Positions 33,170 through 41,583 of a stretch of 64,000 nt of DNA are shown piece by piece. The stretch is taken from positions 46,079-110,078 of the forward strand of contig NZ_FYDO01000023.1 in the NCBI RefSeq assembly GCF_900187615.1. The letters are read 5' to 3'. The position numbers were made by a program, and so were the translations under genes. Source of the stretch: Pseudomonas sp. Irchel s3f7 (lineage in GTDB: Bacteria > Pseudomonadota > Gammaproteobacteria > Pseudomonadales > Pseudomonadaceae). Numbering within the stretch: position 1 is the stretch's first letter; each line of letters begins with the position of its first letter. The notes under the pieces were generated by a model that saw nothing but the letters and a program-made list of their open reading frames with translations, was not told where the DNA came from and did no database searches.

Positions 33170-33526
33170 TTACTTGCGGATCGGCTTACGCGGACCTTTA
33201 CGGGTACGCGCGTTGGTCTTGGTACGCTGACCGCGTACTGGAAGACCGCGACGATGACGCAGACCGCGATAGCAACCGAGGTCCATCAAGCGCTTGATTT
33301 TCATGTTGATTTCGCGACGCAGGTCACCTTCAGTGGTGAACTTCGCCACTTCGCCACGCAGCTGTTCAATTTGCTCGTCGCTCAGATCTTTGATCTTTGC
33401 TGCTGGGTTTACCCCAGTCTCTGCACAAATTTTCTGTGCAGTAGTGCGACCAACACCATAGATGTAGGTCAGCGAGATAACAGTATGCTTGTTATCTGGA
33501 ATGTTAACGCCTGCAATACGGGCCAT
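33170..33526 (-). CDS. rpsM: 30S ribosomal protein S13
   Basis: A 118-residue S13 of the 30S head, contacting tRNA and L5. It starts MARIAGVNIPDNKHTVISLT and has the basic tail RGQRTKTNARTRKGPRKP. First gene of the alpha operon; the leader upstream holds a strong stem-loop, where E. coli has its S4 target. Confidence 0.98.
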   Translation of the reverse strand: MARIAGVNIPDNKHTVISLTYIYGVGRTTAQKICAETGVNPAAKIKDLSDEQIEQLRGEVAKFTTEGDLRREINMKIKRLMDLGCYRGLRHRRGLPVRGQRTKTNARTRKGPRKPIRK

Positions 33527-33614
33527 TCAGTGGGACTCCAATTGACAGCTACCTACGCCCCGGAAGCCAAGAAATAGGGCGCGAGATAATATCGCTGTAA
33601 TAACAAATAATCAA

Positions 33615-33638
33615 CCCGGTAGCGCACTAGCTACCGGG
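33615..33638 (-). other. Stem-loop between rpmJ and rpsM
   Basis: CCCGGTAGC and GCTACCGGG form a perfect 9-bp stem with a six-base loop in the 130-bp gap between spc and alpha operons. It is followed on the minus strand by TTGATTATTTG, a weak T-tract. It could be a partial terminator of the spc operon. Confidence 0.55.
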
Positions 33639-33656
33639 CTTGAAGCACAATCACAC

Positions 33657-33773
33657 TCAGCCTTGGCGCTGTTTGTGACGCGGTTCCGCGCTGCAAATTA
33701 CTCGAACAACACCTTCGCGGCGAATAATCTTGCAGTTACGGCACAGCTTTTTCACCGATGCACGAACTTTCAT
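33657..33773 (-). CDS. rpmJ: 50S ribosomal protein L36, zinc form
   Basis: A 38-residue L36 beginning [15 protein letters not shown]. The zinc ligands C11, C14, C27 and H33 are all present, so this is the zinc-dependent form; many pseudomonads also carry a zinc-free paralogue elsewhere. Last gene of the spc operon, 27 bp after secY. Confidence 0.96.
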
Positions 33774-33800
33774 CACCAACTCCTCGAACCTTATGGGTAC

Positions 33801-35129
33801 TCAGCGCAACATGCCGCTGCCGTAACCCTTCAGGTTGGCTTTCTTCATCAGGGATTCGTACTGGTGCGAAACGAGGTGCGATTGTACTTGGGACATGAAG
33901 TCCATCACAACCACGACGACGATCAGCAACGAGGTCCCGCCAAGGTAGAACGGAACGTTGGCTGCGACCACCAGGAACTGGGGCAACAGGCACACGGCCG
34001 TCATGTAAAGAGCACCGAACATGGTCAAGCGAGTCAGAACGCCGTCAATGTAGCGCGCAGACTGCTCACCTGGACGGATGCCCGGAATAAAGGCACCGGA
34101 CTTCTTCAGGTTTTCCGCTACGTCTTTCGGATTGAACATCAACGCCGTATAGAAGAAGCAGAAGAAAATAATCCCTGCACTAAACAGCAGAATATTCAAC
34201 GGCTGACCAGGAGCGATCGACTGCGAGATGTCCTGCAACCAGCCCATACCTTCAGACTGACCGAACCAGGCACCCAACGAAGCCGGGAACAGCAAAATGC
34301 TGCTCGCGAAAATAGCCGGAATAACACCGGCCATGTTCACCTTCAGCGGCAAGTGGCTAGTCTGCGCAGCGAAGACCTTGCGGCCCTGCTGACGCTTGGC
34401 GTAGTGAACAGCAATACGACGCTGACCACGCTCAATGAACACCACGAAACCGATAATCGCTACTGCCAGCAAACCGATGGCAACCAAGGCGAAGATGTTG
34501 ATATCGCCCTGACGTGCAGACTCGAAAGACTGCCCGATCGCTCTCGGAAGACCGGCGACGATACCCGAAAAAATCAACATCGAGATACCGTTGCCAACAC
34601 CACGCTCAGTAATCTGCTCACCCAGCCACATCATAAACATCGCACCAGCCACAAATGTGGTTACCGCGACGAAATGGAAGCCAAAGTCACCAGTGAACGC
34701 AACGCCCTGCCCCGCCAGACCAATGGACATGCCAATAGCCTGAACGAGAGCGAGAACGACAGTGCCGTAGCGGGTGTACTGGCTGATCTTGCGACGGCCA
34801 GCTTCACCTTCCTTCTTCAACTGCTCCAGCTGCGGGCTGACGGCGGTCATCAATTGCATGATGATCGATGCCGAAATGTACGGCATGATCCCCAGTGCAA
34901 AGATGCTCATCCGCTCCAGCGCGCCGCCGGAAAACATGTTGAACAAGCTAAGAATGGTCCCCTCATTCTGTCGAAACAGGTCCGCGAGTCGGTCCGGGTT
35001 GATACCTGGAACCGGGATGTGTGCGCCTATTCGGTAGACGATAATCGCCAGGAACAGAAAACGCAGACGAGCCCAGAGTTCAGACATACCGCCTTTGCCG
35101 AGCGCAGAGAGAGCACCTTGCTTAGCCAT
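33801..35129 (-). CDS. secY: SecY, core subunit of the protein translocon
   Basis: A 442-residue ten-span inner-membrane channel that moves unfolded proteins with SecE, SecG and SecA. Conserved parts include the first span (RLRFLFLAIIVYRIGAHIPVPG), the plug region (FNMFSGGALERMSIFALGIMPYISASI), and cytoplasmic loops RRKISQYTRYGT and YAKRQQGRKVFAAQ. Its ATG directly abuts the rplO stop codon, so the two are coupled. Confidence 0.98.
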   Translation of the reverse strand: MAKQGALSALGKGGMSELWARLRFLFLAIIVYRIGAHIPVPGINPDRLADLFRQNEGTILSLFNMFSGGALERMSIFALGIMPYISASIIMQLMTAVSPQLEQLKKEGEAGRRKISQYTRYGTVVLALVQAIGMSIGLAGQGVAFTGDFGFHFVAVTTFVAGAMFMMWLGEQITERGVGNGISMLIFSGIVAGLPRAIGQSFESARQGDINIFALVAIGLLAVAIIGFVVFIERGQRRIAVHYAKRQQGRKVFAAQTSHLPLKVNMAGVIPAIFASSILLFPASLGAWFGQSEGMGWLQDISQSIAPGQPLNILLFSAGIIFFCFFYTALMFNPKDVAENLKKSGAFIPGIRPGEQSARYIDGVLTRLTMFGALYMTAVCLLPQFLVVAANVPFYLGGTSLLIVVVVVMDFMSQVQSHLVSHQYESLMKKANLKGYGSGMLR

Positions 35130-35567
35130 TTATTCCTCGAACTTGCCGCCAGCTGCTTCGATAGCCGCACGCGCACCTTTGGTGGCGCCGATTCCCTTGC
35201 CGATAGTGACAGCGCGAGTCACTTCACCGGACAGCATGATTTTCACACGCTGTACGTTGACGTTGATCACGTTGGCATCTTTCAGGGACTGCACGGTGAC
35301 GATGTCGCCTTCCACTTTAGCCAGCTCGGACAAACGCACTTCTGCGCGATCCATGGCTTTCAGGGAAACGAAACCGAACTTCGGCAGGCGACGATGCAGC
35401 GGCTGTTGACCGCCTTCAAAGCCTGGAGCAATGGTGCCACCGGAGCGGGAGGTCTGACCTTTGTGGCCACGGCCACCGGTCTTACCCAAACCGCTACCGA
35501 TACCACGGCCCGGACGATGCTTTTCGCGACGGGAACCCGGCGCTGGACTCAGATCATTGAGTTTCAT
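35130..35567 (-). CDS. rplO: 50S ribosomal protein L15
   Basis: A 145-residue L15, a late assembly protein of the large subunit. The glycine-rich basic N-terminus (HRPGRGIGSGLGKTGGRGHKGQ) and the globular C-terminus are normal. Between rpmD and secY in the spc operon. Confidence 0.98.
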   Translation of the reverse strand: MKLNDLSPAPGSRREKHRPGRGIGSGLGKTGGRGHKGQTSRSGGTIAPGFEGGQQPLHRRLPKFGFVSLKAMDRAEVRLSELAKVEGDIVTVQSLKDANVINVNVQRVKIMLSGEVTRAVTIGKGIGATKGARAAIEAAGGKFEE

Positions 35568-35570
35568 CGA

Positions 35571-35747
35571 TTAACCCTCGACACGCAGCATGTAGTAAGC
35601 CTTGTTGATCATCCCGCGATTCTCGGGAGTATCCAGGACTTCTACAGTGTGACCGATGCGACGCAGACCAAGACCCTTAACGCACAGTTTGTGGTTAGGG
35701 ATGCGGCCGGTCATGCTTTTGATCAGCGTAACTTTAACGGTAGCCAT
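35571..35747 (-). CDS. rpmD: 50S ribosomal protein L30
   Basis: A 58-residue L30: starts MATVKVTLIKSMTGRIPNHK and ends NKAYYMLRVEG. The short gene fits exactly between rpsE (stop at 35750, two bases upstream) and rplO (start 35567, three bases downstream), the standard spc order. Confidence 0.97.
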   Translation of the reverse strand: MATVKVTLIKSMTGRIPNHKLCVKGLGLRRIGHTVEVLDTPENRGMINKAYYMLRVEG

Positions 35748-35749
35748 GA

Positions 35750-36250
35750 TCAGAAGATCTCCTTGACGCTTTTGCCACGCTTGGCGGCAATGGATTCAGG
35801 AGACTGCATAGCCTTCAAACCTTTGAAAGTGGCGTGAACCACGTTTACCGGGTTAGTCGAGCCGTAGCACTTGGCCAGAACGTTCTGAACGCCAGCAACT
35901 TCGAGGACAGCACGCATAGCGCCGCCAGCGATGATACCGGTACCTTCAGAAGCAGGCTGCATGTACACCTTCGAAGCGCCGTGAGCGGACTTCATTGCGT
36001 ACTGCAGAGTGGTGCCGTTCAGATCAACTTGGATCATGTTGCGGCGAGCAGCTTCCATTGCCTTCTGGATCGCAGCAGGCACTTCACGCGACTTGCCACG
36101 GCCGAAGCCAACACGGCCTTTACCATCACCAACCACGGTCAACGCGGTGAAAGTGAAGATACGGCCGCCTTTAACGGTTTTGGCTACGCGGTTAACTTGA
36201 ACCAGCTTCTCAATGTAGCCTTCGTCGCGCTTTTGGTCGTTATTTGACAT
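35750..36250 (-). CDS. rpsE: 30S ribosomal protein S5
   Basis: A 166-residue S5 that contributes to decoding accuracy. It has the double-stranded RNA-binding fold in the N-terminal half (YIEKLVQVNRVAKTVKGGRI) and FGRGKSREVPAAIQKAMEAA. The spectinomycin loop VAKTVKGGR appears wild type. Three bases separate it from rplR. Confidence 0.98.
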   Translation of the reverse strand: MSNNDQKRDEGYIEKLVQVNRVAKTVKGGRIFTFTALTVVGDGKGRVGFGRGKSREVPAAIQKAMEAARRNMIQVDLNGTTLQYAMKSAHGASKVYMQPASEGTGIIAGGAMRAVLEVAGVQNVLAKCYGSTNPVNVVHATFKGLKAMQSPESIAAKRGKSVKEIF

Positions 36251-36253
36251 AAC

Positions 36254-36604
36254 TTAGAACTCCAGCCCAGCTTCACGAGCAGCATCAGCCAGCGCTTTAA
36301 CGCGGCCGTGGTACTTGAAGCCAGAGCGGTCGAAAGCCACTTGCGAGACGCCAGCGGCCTTAGCACGCGTAGCGACCAGCTGGCCAACCTTAGTGGCCGC
36401 GTCGATGTTGCCGGTGGCACCATCACGCAGTTCTTTATCCAAAGTCGAGGCGCTTGCCAGGACTTTGCTGCCGTCGGCCGAAATGACCTGGGCGTAGATG
36501 TGCTGCGAAGAGCGGAACACGCAGAGACGCACGACTTCGAGTTCGTGCATTTTCAGGCGTGCTTTGCGAGCGCGACGCAGTCGAGTAACTTTTTTGTCGG
36601 TCAT
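36254..36604 (-). CDS. rplR: 50S ribosomal protein L18
   Basis: A 116-residue L18 that binds 5S rRNA together with L5: VRLCVFRSSQHIYAQVIS and FDRSGFKYHGRVKALADAAREAGLEF. It lies between rplF and rpsE. Confidence 0.98.
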   Translation of the reverse strand: MTDKKVTRLRRARKARLKMHELEVVRLCVFRSSQHIYAQVISADGSKVLASASTLDKELRDGATGNIDAATKVGQLVATRAKAAGVSQVAFDRSGFKYHGRVKALADAAREAGLEF

Positions 36605-36614
36605 TTGCTATGCC

Positions 36615-37148
36615 CTACTTCTTCTTGGCTTCTTTACGACGGACGACTTCGTCCGCGTAGCGCACACCTTTGCCTTTGTACGGCTCTGGTGGACGGAAGT
36701 CGCGGATCTCGGCGGCCACTTGACCTACCAGCTGCTTGTCGATGCCCTTGATCAGGATATCGGTCTGGCTAGGAGTCTCAGCGGTGATGCCTTCCGGCAG
36801 TTCGTAATCCACTGGATGCGAGAAGCCAAGAGCCAGGTTCAGCACTGTGCCTTTTGCTTGCGCTTTGTAACCAACACCGACCAGCTGGAGCTTGCGCTCG
36901 AAGCCTTGGCTTACGCCTTGGACCATGTTGTTTACCAACGCACGAGTGGTACCAGCCATTGCGCGAGTTTGTTGATCGCCATTGCGAGCAGCGAAACGCA
37001 ACTCACCGGCTTCTTCAACGATCTCAACGGACGAATGGATGTTCAGTTCAAGAGTGCCCTTGGCACCCTTCACCGAAAGCTGTTGGCCTGCGAATTTTAC
37101 TTCGACACCGGCTGGCAGCTTAACGGGGTTCTTAGCGACGCGAGACAT
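36615..37148 (-). CDS. rplF: 50S ribosomal protein L6
   Basis: A 177-residue L6 with two similar RNA-binding folds, near the sarcin-ricin loop. Landmarks are MSRVAKNPVKLPAGVEV and, at the C-terminus, FRPPEPYKGKGVRYADE. It lies between rpsH and rplR. Confidence 0.98.
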   Translation of the reverse strand: MSRVAKNPVKLPAGVEVKFAGQQLSVKGAKGTLELNIHSSVEIVEEAGELRFAARNGDQQTRAMAGTTRALVNNMVQGVSQGFERKLQLVGVGYKAQAKGTVLNLALGFSHPVDYELPEGITAETPSQTDILIKGIDKQLVGQVAAEIRDFRPPEPYKGKGVRYADEVVRRKEAKKK

Positions 37149-37160
37149 GCTTATCCCCCC

Positions 37161-37553
37161 TTAGAACACAGTGCAAAGAACTTCGCCGCCGACACCGGCA
37201 GCGCGCGCAGCACGATCAGTCATCACACCCTTGTTGGTGGAGACGATAGACACACCGAGACCGCCACGAACTTTTGGCAGATCATCGACGGACTTGTACT
37301 GACGCAGGCCTGGACGGCTAACGCGCTTCACTTCTTCGATAACCGGACGGCCTTCGAAGTACTTCAGCTCGATGGACAGCAGTGGTTTGATTTCGCTGCT
37401 GATCTGATAACCCGCAATGTAACCTTCGTCCTTCAGGACTTTGGCAACAGCTACCTTCAACGTGGAAGATGGCATGCTTACGACGGACTTTTCAGCCATC
37501 TGGGCATTACGGATACGAGTTAGCATGTCCGCTAACGGGTCCTGCATACTCAT
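37161..37553 (-). CDS. rpsH: 30S ribosomal protein S8
   Basis: A 130-residue S8: MSMQDPLADMLTRIRNAQ at the start and GGLGVSIVSTNKGVMTDRAA near the end. In E. coli S8 represses the spc operon by binding its messenger near rplE. Here it is preceded by an unusual 209-bp gap with stem-loops rather than the few dozen bases usual in E. coli. Confidence 0.98.
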   Translation of the reverse strand: MSMQDPLADMLTRIRNAQMAEKSVVSMPSSTLKVAVAKVLKDEGYIAGYQISSEIKPLLSIELKYFEGRPVIEEVKRVSRPGLRQYKSVDDLPKVRGGLGVSIVSTNKGVMTDRAARAAGVGGEVLCTVF

Positions 37554-37673
37554 GGGCTAGACGCTCCTAATACAAAAAAATTAGCCTTGCGGCTATTACG
37601 TGTCGCCGAGAATCTCCGAGCATGAAAAACACGGGCTCAGGCGAGCCGGGTATTCTAGACACACTCCGGAAAT

Positions 37674-37740
37674 GAAACAAGCCCCAAAAGGGGCTTGTTT
37701 CAGATTCAAGGCCACCGGTGGTCAGGATCTTTCGATCCTG
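37674..37740. other. Stem-loops inside the spc operon (rpsN-rpsH gap)
   Basis: A perfect 12-bp stem GAAACAAGCCCC/GGGGCTTGTTTC with an AAAA loop lies at 37674-37701. A second, 7-bp stem CAGGATC/GATCCTG lies at 37723-37740. A smaller GC hairpin lies near 37633-37648. On the minus strand the big stem ends in GCTTGTTTC and is terminator-like without a full T-run. They fill most of a 209-bp gap in an otherwise close-packed operon. Partial attenuation or RNA processing is possible. Confidence 0.6.
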
Positions 37741-37762
37741 GACACCGAGACTTTGACAGTAC

Positions 37763-38068
37763 TTACCAGCTGGCTTTAACCAGACCCGGTACGTCACCAC
37801 GCATGGCAGCTTCACGCAGTTTGTTACGGCCGAGGCCGAACTTGCGGTAAACGCCGTGTGGACGACCGGTCAGGCGGCAGCGGTTACGCATGCGCGAAGC
37901 GCTTGCGTCACGTGGCTGCTTCTGCAGAGCTACTGTAGCTTCCCAACGCGCTTCTGGACTTGCGTTCAGATCAACGATGATAGCTTTCAGTGCTGCACGC
38001 TTTTTGGCGTACTTGGCAACCGTGAGCTGACGCTTCAGCTCGCGGTTTTTCATGCTCATCTTGGCCAT
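37763..38068 (-). CDS. rpsN: 30S ribosomal protein S14, zinc-free form
   Basis: A 101-residue S14 of the long, zinc-independent type (no CxxC pairs), start MAKMSMKNRELKRQ and end GDVPGLVKASW. The open frame continues upstream, but ATG 38068 gives the family start and lies 13 bases after the rplE stop. Confidence 0.97.
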   Translation of the reverse strand: MAKMSMKNRELKRQLTVAKYAKKRAALKAIIVDLNASPEARWEATVALQKQPRDASASRMRNRCRLTGRPHGVYRKFGLGRNKLREAAMRGDVPGLVKASW

Positions 38069-38081
38069 GGTCCTACTCCAA

Positions 38082-38621
38082 TCAGTTGCGGAACGGGAAT
38101 TTGAACGCACGCAGCAGAGCGCGGCCTTCATCATCGTTCTTGGCAGTGGTGGTCAGGGTGATGTCCAGACCGCGGAGAGCATCGATCTTGTCGTAGTCGA
38201 TTTCCGGGAAGATGATCTGCTCTTTCACGCCCATGCTGTAGTTACCACGACCATCGAAGGACTTGGCATTCAGGCCGCGGAAGTCGCGAACCCGAGGCAG
38301 GGAGATCGACAGCAGACGATCCAGGAACTCGTACATACGCTCACGGCGCAGGGTCACTTTGACGCCGATCGGCCAACCTTCACGGACTTTAAAGCCAGCG
38401 ATGGATTTCCGAGCGTAGGTCACAACGACTTTCTGGCCGGTGATCTTTTCCAGGTCAGCAACAGCGTGCTCGATGACTTTTTTGTCGCCGATCGCTTCGC
38501 CCAGACCCATGTTCAGGGTGATTTTGGTAACGCGCGGAACTTCCATCACGTTCGAAAGCTTAAGTTCTTCCTTAAGTTTCGGAGCAATTTCCTTCCGGTA
38601 AATCTCTTTTAGTCGTGCCAT
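38082..38621 (-). CDS. rplE: 50S ribosomal protein L5
   Basis: A 179-residue L5 that binds 5S rRNA and contacts P-site tRNA: PRVTKITLNMGLGEAIGDKK and DRLLSISLPRVRDFRGLN. In E. coli the S8 regulatory site lies at the start of this gene. It lies between rplX and rpsN. Confidence 0.98.
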   Translation of the reverse strand: MARLKEIYRKEIAPKLKEELKLSNVMEVPRVTKITLNMGLGEAIGDKKVIEHAVADLEKITGQKVVVTYARKSIAGFKVREGWPIGVKVTLRRERMYEFLDRLLSISLPRVRDFRGLNAKSFDGRGNYSMGVKEQIIFPEIDYDKIDALRGLDITLTTTAKNDDEGRALLRAFKFPFRN

Positions 38622-38643
38622 GGTCTCATCTACCTAGCAGTGT

Positions 38644-38958
38644 TCAAGCATCAACCGCTTTTTGGGTCGACTTGAAGACACGAATTTTCTTGCCGTCTTC
38701 TACTTTGAAACCAACGCGGTCAGCCTTGTTGGTTTCGCTGTTGAAAATGGCGACGTTAGAAGCATCCAGTGGAGCTTCTTTTTCGACGATACCGCCCTGC
38801 ACGCCCGACATCGGGTTAGGCTTGGTATGACGCTTGACCAGGTTCAGACCACCAATAACCAGACGGTTGTTAGCGAGAACCTTAAGCACCTTACCGCGCT
38901 TACCTTTGTCTTTGCCGGCGATCACGATGATCTCGTCGTCACGACGAATCTTTTGCAT
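38644..38958 (-). CDS. rplX: 50S ribosomal protein L24
   Basis: A 104-residue L24, an assembly initiator of the large subunit, with the KOW motif near residues 8-35 (IIVIAGKDKGKRGKVLKVL). It lies 11 bases after rplN. Confidence 0.98.
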   Translation of the reverse strand: MQKIRRDDEIIVIAGKDKGKRGKVLKVLANNRLVIGGLNLVKRHTKPNPMSGVQGGIVEKEAPLDASNVAIFNSETNKADRVGFKVEDGKKIRVFKSTQKAVDA

Positions 38959-38969
38959 GTCGGATCTCC

Positions 38970-39338
38970 TTACAGCACTTCTGGGGCGAGCGAGACGATC
39001 TTCATGAACTTCTCAGTACGAAGTTCACGGGTCACTGGCCCAAAGATACGGGTGCCGATCGGCTCTTGCTTGTTGTTCAGAAGAACAGCAGCGTTGCCAT
39101 CAAAGCGGATAATGGAGCCATCAGCACGGCGTACGCCGTGACGAGTGCGGACTACAACAGCAGTCATCACTTGGCCTTTTTTCACTTTACCGCGAGGAAT
39201 TGCTTCCTTGACGGTAACTTTGATGATGTCACCGATACCAGCGTAACGACGATGGGAGCCACCCAGCACCTTGATGCACATAACACGGCGAGCGCCGCTG
39301 TTATCGGCCACATCGAGCATGGATTGAGTCTGAATCAT
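38970..39338 (-). CDS. rplN: 50S ribosomal protein L14
   Basis: A 122-residue L14 at the subunit interface: MIQTQSMLDVADNSGARRVM, then GKVKKGQVMTAVVVRTRHG. First gene of the spc group by E. coli convention, here 23 bp after rpsQ with no obvious terminator between the S10 and spc groups. Confidence 0.98.
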   Translation of the reverse strand: MIQTQSMLDVADNSGARRVMCIKVLGGSHRRYAGIGDIIKVTVKEAIPRGKVKKGQVMTAVVVRTRHGVRRADGSIIRFDGNAAVLLNNKQEPIGTRIFGPVTRELRTEKFMKIVSLAPEVL

Positions 39339-39361
39339 ATAATTTCTCCGACCCCTAGTCC

Positions 39362-39628
39362 TTAGACTTCCACAGCGCGTTCGAGAACATCAACCAGCGC
39401 CCAAGACTTGGTCTTGGCCAAAGGACGAGTTTCACGAATAGTGACTTTGTCGCCGATGTGGCACTGATTGGTTTCGTCGTGCGCGTGCAGCTTAGTCGAA
39501 CGCTTAACGTATTTACCGTAGATCGGGTGCTTAACGCGACGCTCGATCAGAACGGTGATGGTTTTGTCCATCTTGTCGCTGACAACACGGCCAGTCAGCG
39601 TACGGACAGTTTTTTCGGCTTCAGCCAT
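39362..39628 (-). CDS. rpsQ: 30S ribosomal protein S17
   Basis: An 88-residue S17 with an OB fold: VRTLTGRVVSDKMDKTITVLIE and YVKRSTKLHAHDE. It is a primary 16S rRNA binder and the last gene of the S10 group, two bases after rpmC. Confidence 0.98.
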   Translation of the reverse strand: MAEAEKTVRTLTGRVVSDKMDKTITVLIERRVKHPIYGKYVKRSTKLHAHDETNQCHIGDKVTIRETRPLAKTKSWALVDVLERAVEV

Positions 39629-39630
39629 GA

Positions 39631-39822
39631 TTACTTACCTGCCTGCTGGTTGAGCACAGTCTTCACGCGAGCGATGTCACGCTTAACTTGCGAGAGCAGA
39701 TGAGACTGCCCCAACTGGCCAGTTGCTTTCTGCATACGCAGATTGAACTGGTCGCGCAGCAAGCCGAGCAGTTGCTCGTTCAGCTGCTGTGCGGATTTTT
39801 CACGAAGTTCATTCGCTTTCAT
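39631..39822 (-). CDS. rpmC: 50S ribosomal protein L29
   Basis: A 63-residue helical hairpin protein at the exit tunnel, [23 protein letters not shown] 39822 shares its A with the rplP stop (TGATG), so translation is coupled. A GTG one codon upstream lies inside rplP and is less likely. Confidence 0.97.
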
Positions 39823-40235
39823 CACATCACCGTCCGTTTAACAAAGGAGGTGGCGAGCGGCAGCTTTGCAGCAGCCAGGGCGAAAGCCTCACGCGCCAGC
39901 TCTTCAGAAACACCCTCGATTTCATACAGGACTTTGCCTGGCTGAATCTGGGCAACCCAGTATTCGACGTTACCCTTACCTTTACCCATCCGAACTTCGA
40001 GTGGCTTCTTGGAAATAGGCTTGTCCGGGAATACACGGATCCAGATCTTGCCGCCACGTTTTACGTGACGGGTCAGTGCACGACGCGCTGACTCGATCTG
40101 ACGAGCGGTGAGACGACCACGAGCAACAGACTTCAGCGCGAACTCGCCGAAGCTGACTTTGCTACCGCGCAATGCCAGGCCACGGTTGTGACCAGTCATT
40201 TGCTTGCGGAACTTCGTACGCTTTGGTTGCAACAT
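39822..40235 (-). CDS. rplP: 50S ribosomal protein L16
   Basis: A 137-residue L16 next to the A-site tRNA elbow: [19 protein letters not shown] and the [15 protein letters not shown] loop. The arginine hydroxylated in many bacteria lies in this protein; the modification cannot be judged here. It overlaps rpmC by one base. Confidence 0.98.
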
Positions 40236-40247
40236 TTGGCGTACCCC

Positions 40248-40934
40248 TTACTTAGCAGCTTTTTTACGAGGCGCTGGTGCTTGTGGTTTCAGTTCTTCTT
40301 GGCGACCACCAATTACTTCGCCTTTGAAGATCCAAACCTTTACACCGATCACACCGTAAGTGGTGTGAGCTTCGTAGTTGGCATAGTCGATGTCGGCACG
40401 CAGGGTGTGCAGTGGCACACGACCTTCGCGATACCATTCAGTACGTGCGATTTCAGCACCGCCGAGACGACCGCTCACTTGGATTTTGATGCCTTTGGCA
40501 CCAATGCGCATGGCGTTCTGTACAGCGCGCTTCATAGCGCGACGGAACATTACACGACGCTCCAGCTGCTGAGCTACGCTCTGCGCAACCAGCATACCGT
40601 CGAGCTCCGGCTTGCGGATCTCTTCGATATTGATGTGCACAGGCACACCCATTTGCTTGGTCAGGTCCTGACGCAGTTTCTCAACATCTTCACCTTTCTT
40701 CCCGATAACGATACCTGGACGAGCGGTGTGGATGGTGATACGTGCAGTTTGGGCCGGACGATGGATATCGATACGGCTTACGGACGCGCTTTTTAGTTTG
40801 TCTTGGAGATACTCACGCACCTTCAGATCTGCGAGCAAATAGTCCGCATAAGTCCGACCGTCTGCGTACCAGACGGAGGTGTGCTCCTTGACGATTCCCA
40901 GGCGAATGCCAATGGGATGTACTTTCTGACCCAT
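40248..40934 (-). CDS. rpsC: 30S ribosomal protein S3
   Basis: A 228-residue S3 with an N-terminal KH domain (about 40-110, RPGIVIGKKGEDVEKLRQDL) lining the messenger entry tunnel, and a C-terminal domain followed by a basic tail. ATG 40934 gives the conserved MGQKVHPIGIRLGI; the frame stays open 28 codons further into rplV without similarity. Confidence 0.98.
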   Translation of the reverse strand: MGQKVHPIGIRLGIVKEHTSVWYADGRTYADYLLADLKVREYLQDKLKSASVSRIDIHRPAQTARITIHTARPGIVIGKKGEDVEKLRQDLTKQMGVPVHINIEEIRKPELDGMLVAQSVAQQLERRVMFRRAMKRAVQNAMRIGAKGIKIQVSGRLGGAEIARTEWYREGRVPLHTLRADIDYANYEAHTTYGVIGVKVWIFKGEVIGGRQEELKPQAPAPRKKAAK

Positions 40935-40947
40935 CTCTTCGACTCCG

Positions 40948-41280
40948 TTACTTGTCAGCAACCTTGACAGTGATATGGCAAGACCGCTTGACGATGCGAT
41001 CAGCACGGCCTTTGGCACGTGGCATGATGCGCTTCAGCGAACGCCCTTCGTTGACGAAAACGGTGCTGACCTTGAGGTCATCAACGTCTGCGCCTTCGTT
41101 ATGCTCGGCGTTGGCTACGGCCGACTCCAGCACTTTCTTCATGATCTCGGCGGCTTTCTTACTGCTGAAAGCCAACAGGTTGAGCGCTTCGCCCACCTTC
41201 TTCCCGCGGATCTGGTCGGCGACCAAGCGGGCTTTCTGGGCGGAGATTCGAGCGCCCGACAACTTAGCGGCTACTTCCAT
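40948..41280 (-). CDS. rplV: 50S ribosomal protein L22
   Basis: A 110-residue L22 whose beta-hairpin lines the exit tunnel: [20 protein letters not shown] and the hairpin [20 protein letters not shown]. No deletion of the macrolide-associated hairpin residues is evident. Confidence 0.98.
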
Positions 41281-41291
41281 TTCCTAACCCC

Positions 41292-41567
41292 TTAACGCTT
41301 GGCTTTCTTGTCTGCCACGTGCCCGCGATAAGTGCGGGTACCGGCGAACTCGCCCAGTTTGTGGCCGACCATGTCTTCGTTCACGAGAACTGGGACGTGC
41401 TGGCGACCGTTGTGTACTGCGATGGTCAAACCGACCATTTGTGGCAGGATCATCGAACGACGCGACCAGGTTTTCACCGGCTTGCGATCGTTCTTTTCCG
41501 CCGCCACTTCGATCTTCTTCAGTAGGTGAAGATCGATAAAAGGACCTTTTTTCAGAGAACGTGGCAC
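41292..41567 (-). CDS. rpsS: 30S ribosomal protein S19
   Basis: A 91-residue S19 of the 30S head: MPRSLKKGPFIDLHLLKKIE, SRRSMILPQMVGLTIAVHNG and HKLGEFAGTRTYRGH. It lies between rplB and rplV. Confidence 0.98.
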   Translation of the reverse strand: MPRSLKKGPFIDLHLLKKIEVAAEKNDRKPVKTWSRRSMILPQMVGLTIAVHNGRQHVPVLVNEDMVGHKLGEFAGTRTYRGHVADKKAKR

Positions 41568-41583
41568 TGTCGTATCCCTCTAT

